A DNA stretch of 8,708 bases from GCA-2726245 sp035513655 (GTDB lineage Bacteria > Planctomycetota > Planctomycetia > Pirellulales > Pirellulaceae), in assembly GCA_035513655.1 (NCBI GenBank), contig DATKBV010000069.1, positions 1 to 8,708 on the forward strand. Direction: 5' to 3'. The notes under the pieces are model-generated. The model did not search any database. It had not been told where the DNA came from and saw nothing but the letters and a program-made list of their open reading frames with translations. Numbering within the stretch: the stretch's first letter is position 1; every line of letters starts with the position of its first letter. The translations under genes and the position numbers were made by a program. Below, in pieces: positions 1 to 7,100 of the stretch.

Positions 1-134
1 GCTCCGGTGCTGGCCCCGCTGGGAACCGCGGCCCTTCCGAACGAGCCATCGGTCAGCGAAACTTCGACTTCGACCGTTGGATTGCCGCGGCTATCCAGAA
101 TCTGACGCCCGTGAATGGCACCGATAATGCTCAT
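1..134 (-). CDS. eno: Enolase (phosphopyruvate hydratase), N-terminal fragment
   Basis: Enolase interconverts 2-phosphoglycerate and phosphoenolpyruvate in cytosolic glycolysis and gluconeogenesis. Reading leftward from the ATG at 134, the first 44 codons give MSIIGAIHGRQILDSRGNPT followed by VEVEVSLTDGSFGRAAVPSG and ASTG. This is the classical enolase N-terminus. The R-x-I-L-D-S-R-G-N-P-T-V-E block lies at residues 10-22. The mobile active-site loop S-G-A-S-T is at residues 39-43; its second serine is known to help bind a catalytic magnesium. The start agrees with the usual family start. The ribosome-binding site is weak (AGCGAG about 6 bases upstream). The remaining roughly 380 residues lie beyond the left edge, so integrity cannot be judged. 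The gene is divergent from ribE, and its promoter must lie in the 135-591 spacer. Confidence 0.96.
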   Translation of the reverse strand, partial: MSIIGAIHGRQILDSRGNPTVEVEVSLTDGSFGRAAVPSGASTG

Positions 135-271
135 GGTTTTCTCGCTTTCTAACGCTGAAGTGGCTAAACGCCCTGAACACTTCCATCCGCGTGCAGGGGC
201 GGTGCTGATTGATCCCACGAACCCGACATTCTGCACAATGAACGCCAGATTGACTATCCCGGCAGATTGTT

Positions 272-415
272 GGCCACGAGTGCTTTGTGACAGCTAAAGT
301 TACGGGTTAATGAAATCAGCCGTTTGGGCGTTAGCCCCGGTTTTTGAGGCACTAACCGTGGCTAACGCCAAAACGGCTAATCCTAAATCTCAGCCGTCAC
401 AAAGCACTAGTGGTT
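272..415. repeat. Long nested imperfect inverted repeat (MITE-like or REP-like hairpin)
   Basis: Two pairs of arms nest within one another. The outer arms at 272-295 and 392-415 pair at 20 of 24 positions by Watson-Crick plus two G-T pairs; the core is AGTGCTTTGTGAC against GTCACAAAGCACT. The inner arms at 315-342 and 354-381 pair at 25 of 28 positions, around an 11-base loop (343-353). Between the arm pairs lie 19 unpaired bases on the left and 10 on the right. The inner arm contains GGGCGTTAGCCCCGG, a flavour I associate from memory with interspersed repeats in planctomycete genomes. No clear target-site duplication is visible at its borders. It sits between two gene starts, so it is not a terminator of either neighbour. 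Confidence 0.8.
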
Positions 416-442
416 GGCGACTAGCGATTGCGAATCGTCGCC
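416..442. repeat. Short stem-loop next to the long inverted repeat
   Basis: GGCGAC at 416-421 pairs perfectly with GTCGCC at 437-442. Inside, GATT (426-429) pairs with AATC (433-436) around a GCG loop, leaving TAGC as a one-sided bulge. It abuts the long inverted repeat and overlaps a weak candidate ribE -35 box. It could be an operator, part of the repeat element, or chance. Confidence 0.35.
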
Positions 443-580
443 GAGAGCGCTACAACTCTGTATTGGGAATCCGCGTAGACTTGATGCTTCTGTAACACTT
501 GCTCGTTGGCTGGCCAGTGGAAGAAGACGTTCGCGGAAGTGTGAAAAGCGGTCGCACCTGCGGCTAAACGATGAAGGAAC

Positions 581-585
581 GAAGG
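581..585 (+). promoter_or_regulatory. Ribosome-binding site of ribE
   Basis: GAAGG lies six bases before the ATG at 592. It decides between two in-frame ATG codons: the one at 571 would add seven residues (MKERRRR) that riboflavin synthases lack, whereas 592 gives the canonical Met-Phe-Thr-Gly start. Confidence 0.7.
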
Positions 586-591
586 CGACGT

Positions 592-1182
592 ATGTTTACT
601 GGTTTGGTGGAGGCGATGGGCGAAGTCGTCGCGGTTCAGGCTCGACCGCCGGGCGTCCGACTCGTTCTCCGCAGCGCCGAGATTGCTCGCGATGCCAAAT
701 TGGGCGACAGCATCTCCGTGAATGGATGCTGTCTGACGGTGGTCGAACACAGCTCCGAGGCCTTGAGTTTCGATGCCGGCGAAGAAACGTTAAGCCGTAC
801 GAATTTAGGACACCTAGACCAAGGCAGCAGCGTCAATCTCGAACGATCGCTCCAACTCGGTGAGCGGCTCGGTGGTCATCTGGTGACGGGGCACATCGAT
901 GCGGTTGGTCGACTTGACGAGCGGCAAGACGACGAGAATTGGTCGAAGTTCTGGTTCCGCGTGCCGAAGCAGCTAACTCGCCAGATGGCGAGCAAGGGCT
1001 CGGTGGCGGTGGACGGAATCAGCCTGACGCTGGTCGATGTCGAAGATGAACGCTTCAGCGTCGCACTGATCCCGCACACACTTCGAGTCACCACGCTTGG
1101 CCAGCTGCAATTGGGCGGCGAGGTGAATGTCGAAACCGATCTGCTGGCGAAGTACGTCGAACGGCAACTTTCGTACACATGA
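592..1182 (+). CDS. ribE: Riboflavin synthase, alpha chain
   Basis: This cytosolic enzyme converts two molecules of 6,7-dimethyl-8-ribityllumazine into riboflavin plus a pyrimidinedione, the last step of riboflavin synthesis. The 196-residue product shows the family's two tandem lumazine-binding barrels. The first opens with MFTGLVEAMG and carries NGCCLTV at 44-50, ETL..TNLG at 65-73, VNLERS at 81-86 and GGHLVTGHID at 94-103. The second carries DGISLTLVDV at 141-150, LIPHTLRVTTLG at 159-170 and VNVETD at 178-183. Residues matching known active-site positions of the E. coli enzyme are present: Phe2, Cys47, His101, Ser144, Thr146 and Asp183. A short C-terminal helix (LLAKYVERQL), needed for trimer contact in relatives, closes the protein; it is slightly shorter than the usual 200-215 residues. 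It stands alone on its strand here, without other rib genes. In Bacillus the same gene is also called ribE, in E. coli ribC or ribE. Confidence 0.97.
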   Translation: MFTGLVEAMGEVVAVQARPPGVRLVLRSAEIARDAKLGDSISVNGCCLTVVEHSSEALSFDAGEETLSRTNLGHLDQGSSVNLERSLQLGERLGGHLVTGHIDAVGRLDERQDDENWSKFWFRVPKQLTRQMASKGSVAVDGISLTLVDVEDERFSVALIPHTLRVTTLGQLQLGGEVNVETDLLAKYVERQLSYT

Positions 1183-1194
1183 GAATGGCGGGGT

Positions 1195-4100
1195 TTATCG
1201 CACGGGCCGCAGCACACGTGCGCGCCACGCTGGCCGTAGCGAGCTGGCGAGGAAGACGGCAGCAATCAGCCAGCCGAGGGCACTTGGCGAGAGCCACAGC
1301 CACCATGCCAGCCCGATCACGACGCCGGGTAGATGCGGCCAACGACTGAGAGCGTCTCGGACACCTTCGCGACGCGACAATTTCAATAAGAACCACGCCG
1401 CGACGCAAAGTGCCAACGCCAGAGCGACGCGCTGGGCGACGTCTGTTGTGCCGCGATCGAGGCGGATGATCGTCAGCATTGGTGTCGCACCGTTGAACGA
1501 GCAGTAAGTCCAATCGTCATGCCGCGTCGTGCCGTGCCGCCGCTTCATGGCGTCATGGAACGAGACGACCGATGCCGAGACGACCGAAGCGTGGTATGCC
1601 GAGTTTGCGTCGGCGGGCTTTGCAGTCACAGCGTTCAGCCGCTCTTGCCAACGCTCCCGCCATCGTTGGAGGTCGTTAGCACGATGCTGCGGAACGGGTC
1701 CGACGTTGTAGTTGAGGAGTTCTTGAAGTATGCCGACGCGAAGTTCGCGAGTTGCCGCCGCGTCGATCATGGTGTGATTCAACAGCGGAACCGACGCTGC
1801 TTGCCTTGGATCACGAACCGACCATAACGTTGTGCGGGCTTCCAATCCTCGCAGGCGGGGAGCAGCAAGAGTCAGGCTGTTCTTTTCCGTCGCCAAGGAC
1901 GACGCACGTCCGACGAACAATAACGCGATCCGCTGCGGCAGCCGCTCGACACCAAGTTCGAGATTCGCGGTGGTGGCGTCGGCGGTCTGTAGAAGTGCTG
2001 GCACGTCATCAACCGCTGCGTGCAACAAATTGACGCCTTCCGGAATAATCAAGCCGCACTCCGTCAAGGCACCAGGTTCAAGGTCGTAACGGGCGATACC
2101 AACGTAACTCGCATCTGGCTGCCAGGCGACTTCAATATCCGCAAGCAACAAGCTCGGGTTTTCCGCTGACTGGTTCACTTCACGCACGGTGGCTCGCATC
2201 CGTTGCCCGCGAACGCGATAGGTGGTCTGCAATTCGTCGCCCTCGGGTTGCTCTAAGCCGCGAATATCCCATTCAATCTCTTGTTCCGCGGAACGCTTTG
2301 GTAACTCGAGCAAGCGGTCGACCTGTGCCGAATCCAAAACTTCGATCAGTGGAGCGCTGATGCTCCCGTCGGACGATGACTGTAACCGAGCATGAAGCGT
2401 GACCTGAAACTCTTTGTCAATGGCGACCGGCGGTGTAATGATGAGGTTCGGTTCGGATTGCTCCGGTACTTCGCGTATCTCGTAGGGCAAAGGGGGCTCA
2501 AGACGTAACGATTCCGTCAGTTCTCTGGGCAAACGAACGCGAATCGAGTCGACAACACCTTGCGAAACTCGGAGAGCCAGATCCGCGGTGACAGACCATT
2601 GTGCTTCTTCGCTGTGAACTTTGGTGACGAGCGATCCCGAAAACCTTGCAGGATTCGGTGTGATGTTGAGCGTGATGTCGGGCGTCGCCGAATCCATTTC
2701 GCTCGCCAGCTCATAGACGCCAACAACACGTTCCCCGCTGCCCAAACCATGTTCCAATGTAGTTAGTTCCGTCGCACGGCTGCCATGTTTCGAGGTCACT
2801 TGGACCGTTACCCCCGCGCGACGCAAGATGGTCAAACTGCGTACACTCGTGACCGCTTTAGCAAGCCGGATACTGGAAAACGAAAACTTGCCTCGCGGCG
2901 GCAGCGGGATCGATCCTTGCAACTTAACGCGGACATTGCCTTGAATCGGAGTCGCCAGAAAGATCGTCGTCGCGCCGTCTGGGCTTTTGAAGTATCGACG
3001 CACTAGATCTACGCCGTCCTGCAGCACACTGACACTTTCGACGATCAGTTCCCTGGGGAGCGCCAGTCCCAATTGGAACGCGGGAGCATCCTCGATTTGA
3101 ATCTGTGATTCGTAGGTGACGTCGGCTTGTTGCTGCCCAACTCGCAGTTCCGTTGCATCGGTATTGCCGAGTCGGGCCGTCAGTGGCGTTATGGCCAGCG
3201 ACCACTCCGTCTCGTTGGTGGGCAACTGAATTGCTTCCTTGGGCAACTGCATTGTTCTCCAAGCCCTGGCAAAGTCCTGTGGTTGGACGGATGGCCAGTC
3301 ACCTTCGTGCGTCACAGAAGCCGCGATCCCCGGCGACGTCGAAAGCGCCAGAAGCGGATTGCCGACGACCCCCGATGCGACGCGAATGAGCGGACGTGTC
3401 ACAACGTCGCCCTCGGCAACGCCGGTCATCACGAACGACAGCTCGATCGTCACACTCTCGTTCGCCCCGTATGCCTCTCTGAATAGGTAGCGGATTCTAC
3501 GAAGCGAGTTATCGGGCGCGAGTGTTTCAACCACTTGAGCATGGGCGTCGGGGAGCAATAGCTGCAACCGCGGGTCGACGAGTAGTTCGACCTCGGTCAG
3601 GGTGCCGCTTAGGACCGAGAAGGCGAGCCGTGTATCGATCGTGATCACGCGAGGTTCGGCACGAATCCAGATAAGTTGCGATGTCGTGAACTCCGTGAGC
3701 TCTGGGCTCTCCGCACCTGGCACAGGCCATTGCACCGCCAATCGATCCGCCGGGCCGAGATTCGCCTCCAGCGAATCATCCGTGCGAATGATCGCTCCGA
3801 GAGCGGATGTTAGCTCGATCCGCGCGGCATCTCGACCGGTGATCGACAATCGCGAACTGGGGATCACAGGAATCCGCAAATCGAAGCCGCTCTTGTCCGC
3901 GTCTGGAATGAGGACGGGCCGAAAGGTGAAGCGCAAGCGGTGCCGATTCAATATCGCAACATCCAGGATCAAAGTCTCGCCATCGGGAGACCATTGGGGA
4001 TAGACGCGTTGTTCGTCGAACGCGGCCTCCAAAAGTTGCAGTTCATCGCGATCAAATGGTAGACGAATGACCGCCGGCCCGGGGCTGGGACTGACCAGAT

Positions 4101-7100
4101 TAAACTCCGCCACCAACTCTGGCAGCATGGTTGCCATCGGCGCATTGGGAACGGCCAGCGAGTATCTCGCGTCCGTAAAAGTCACGCCGAATCGTTGAGT
4201 TCCCAGCGTCGTCTTGAGCTTTTCGATCGAATCGAGAAAGGTTGGCGAGACGTAAAGATGCGACCGAAACGGTTCGCCGTCTGGGCCAACAGGATCGTAA
4301 ACGCGAAACACGCTTGTCGCCGTGGGAGCCCCCGCGGGAAGGCGCTCCTGTGCGGTCGCTCGTTGATTCGACACAATTGCGAAAATGACGGCGGCAAGCA
4401 GGAGCCCTGCCGTCACGGACTCTGCTCCGCGCATCGCTCGAAACGACATGGAATCGTCGCGGTGCCTCGGTGTTGTCTTGGCGGATACACGGCGCCGTAT
4501 CCCAAGCAGTGCGACCGCGGCCAATAGTCCGAGCAGTACGGATCGAGGAATAAACACGAGACTGATTGGAACCAGTAATGTGACGACGATCACCGCGACA
4601 ATCGCGACGAGCAATAGTACGCCGCTGCGGCCGCCCATCCAGACACCCGAGGCGATTGCCACGAACAGCAACGCCCAACCGAACGTCTCCAACATCTCGG
4701 TACGGTAAAGCATTACCGTCACCTGCGCGTCAGCGGAAGGTAGTCGCATGGTCGTCCAACCAGCGAGGGGCGACAACGATCTAGTTGCGCCACCATCCTC
4801 CCAGGGACCTGGCGAAATCGTCGGATCGCCAATCCAGTCGGCGGCGAGCACGAACCGCGAGCTACCGCGCAGCTCGCCAGGATTTGCGATAAAGGTGCGT
4901 TCGGCGATCTCTGTGCATTGTCCATAGTCGCCATCGGCTTGTGCCCCCAACGTCGTCAAGATGAGGGAGCCGTTGTCTACGACGAACACGAGATTGCTTA
5001 ACCGCAACGCACTGAGTGCGGATGTCGCGCGAGATGGCACCAAGGATATGGGAGAAATACCGGCAGCCGAAATCGCCGCTCGATCAACGTAAAGCGAGAA
5101 ATCGTCCACGGTGTTGGAGTTTGCAGCACGGGCTGGAGCAATCGCGGTACTCCAAGTGAGCGTCGTGGTGCCGCCATTGGCGTCGTTTTCCAACTGTGAA
5201 TCGATCGTTCCAAGAATGTTTTGCACCTCCGTCAACGCTCGCTGCCGACGAGATGGTTGGCGCACTTCGTCAGACCAATTCAAGAGCGACGTAACGCTCC
5301 ATGGCTTACCTGTTCGGCGGACGACGGAAAGCCCGAATAACCGCCGCTCCCAGTCAATGCCGCTGGTGGGTTGCAGCGGAGTGTGAGCAAGATCCCAAGG
5401 TGCGTCACTGGTTGCTGACTTATAGCCAGGTGGAACCCAAAGACGCCACGAACGATGGAGGCAGCGAAGGTTAAACTCCGGCATCGACACCACGCAGCGA
5501 TAATGATTACCGAGCGGCGGGCCGTGCTGGCGATAACGCAAGAGCACCGTCGGAAAACGCCGTGTTGTCGAGAGAGGGATACGAACTTGTTTCGTGCTTC
5601 GCGAAAGAACAATTCGCTCTCCATCAACCTCGACACGTTCAAGATTGACATTCTCCGGAAGGTCAACCGTTAAATGCGACACTCCCACGTTCTCGATCCG
5701 CAGCAACATCACGTGTGTTACCTCGCCGTCGCCGTCCACTTGCGATGTAACTTCAGAGTCCCAGATCCATGCATCGGGCGGGTCAAGCTGTGTGCTGTGA
5801 CGAGTCAACTGCAACGACACAGCTTGAGCTGGCGCGTAACGGTACGTTGCCCGTAGTGTCGGCAAGCGAGCGACATCGATCGCCGGCGCGGGGATTGCCC
5901 TCAATCCTTCGTGGTGCAAGCTGAAGCCCGTTCCGTCCGGGGTTCCGACATTGACCGTCCCGACTTGCGATTCCGCATCTGGAAGCGACGCGAGGACGAT
6001 TGTCTCCGGTGGCCCGGAAGAACCGTCACTTGCGAGAGTCGACTGTCGCGTAAGCTTTGCCAGAATCTCGAATGGAACGTCTCGCGAACGCCGCAAGCGC
6101 ACCTCCCATTCATTGCCATCCGCATCCAGCTTTGTCGCGGTCACCCCCCCTGCCCCATCACCAACCGTGGACCACTGAATGTTATCGCTGGGCGGCGGTG
6201 AGAAACGAATTCGGACACTTCCAATGCGCGTTGACAGGGGCTCGCAACGAAACAAGTACGATTGTTTGATCGTGGTCGATTCGACGAGCGTCTCGGCGGT
6301 AATCTCGCCGCTGAATCGGGGCGACTGGCTCCGCAAGACTACGCGAACGCGATCCGCGCTCGGCTCATCACGAAACTTCAAGGGCGTTCCCTCCGCGGCG
6401 ATTAGCTCCATCTCGACAGATGACAGTTCCGATTCGGTAACGCGAGTCACGCCTGCGTCACCCGAGACATCCAGTTGAAGTGGAAGCTCGGCCCGAACGG
6501 CCGTCAAACGCGATCTGCTTATATCTCCGGCGAAAGTAATGGGGCGCATTTCGTGTCCCATCAGCACGCCCGCATTGGGCGTTTGACGGTGGGCTTTGAC
6601 GATCAGCCTGAGAGGCTTCTCTGGCGTTATTGGATCTTGCAAAATAATCTCACGGCTCAGGCCCCGCGGACCGGGTAGGACTTCGACGTGATCGATCTGT
6701 GGTGGATCTGTTTCAATCGAATCCACGATCCACCCAGCATCGCGTTGCAATGGGACCGAAAAGGCGGCACCGCTGGTCGAGGAAAGATGCGCGATAAACT
6801 GAGCGGTGACAATGGTCTCCTTCAGGGTGATCGTCGTCCCTACCTGTGCGCGGAGTTGGGGCGTTTGACGTGTCAATAGAACATCAAATGACGCATCGGG
6901 ACTGAGTAGGGCAAACCGGCGCGATTCGCCAGCGGTCGGCGGCGGTAGTGGCTCGACCCCGCGGAGAACACTACCCAGCCAGTCTACTTGACCGACTCGT
7001 AGCGGCTCGACAACGTCCAGTGAAGCGTTCCCCTGCCGCCACAAAACATCGATCAGATGCAATTGCGGAAGCTGCCACAATTTGTTGATGATGACTGGCG

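Larger units (their letters stand above)
135..591. other. Divergent intergenic region between eno and ribE
   Basis: This 457-base spacer separates two divergently transcribed genes, so it must hold both promoters. I see no credible gene in it: the short open frames have no family resemblance or convincing ribosome-binding sites. Its most obvious content is the inverted repeat at 272-415 and a stem-loop at 416-442. A weak sigma70-like pair for ribE could be TTGCGA at 429-434 and TACAAC at 451-456, with 16-base spacing, but I would not rely on it. No FMN riboswitch consensus is recognisable ahead of ribE. Motifs of the form GGCTAA(A)CGCC occur at 162-172, 327-336 (inverted) and 360-369, with a partial GGCTAAACG at 562-570. 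Confidence 0.7.
1195..4449 (-). repeat. Protein-level repeat copy B (residues 1231-2314 of the giant protein)
   Basis: This is the second copy. It starts at an internal Met1231 that would be a natural start codon for a separate secreted protein, and it ends with three membrane segments and a basic tail, as copy A does. Identity to copy A is low and scattered, and the matching DNA is not recognisably similar, so the duplication or fusion is old. No convincing ribosome-binding site precedes the internal ATG at 4449 (the nearest is GAGG about 14 bases away), so I annotate one protein and not two. Confidence 0.65.

Noticed and set aside
571..591. Longer ribE start at 571 adding MKERRRR
   Set aside because: Riboflavin synthases start Met-Phe-Thr-Gly, and GAAGG is well spaced for the ATG at 592; the extra basic heptapeptide has no family support.
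443..591. FMN riboswitch (RFN element) ahead of ribE
   Set aside because: None of the conserved RFN blocks can be recognised, and the leader is short on the expected multi-stem pairing.
414..863. A 149-codon open frame overlapping the start of ribE
   Set aside because: It overlaps a certain gene in another frame and its product is low-complexity Arg/Ser-rich with no family resemblance.
1200..1230. Possible terminator hairpin around GCACACGTGCGC after ribE
   Set aside because: The stem is only four to six bases, has no T tract and lies within the last codons of the giant gene.
4100..4678. A 192-codon open frame on the minus strand overlapping the giant gene, and similar shorter frames on both strands throughout 1200-8700
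   Set aside because: They are overlaid on a long, coherent coding frame, are Arg/Ser-rich as expected for shadow frames in GC-rich DNA, and show no recognisable domains or starts.
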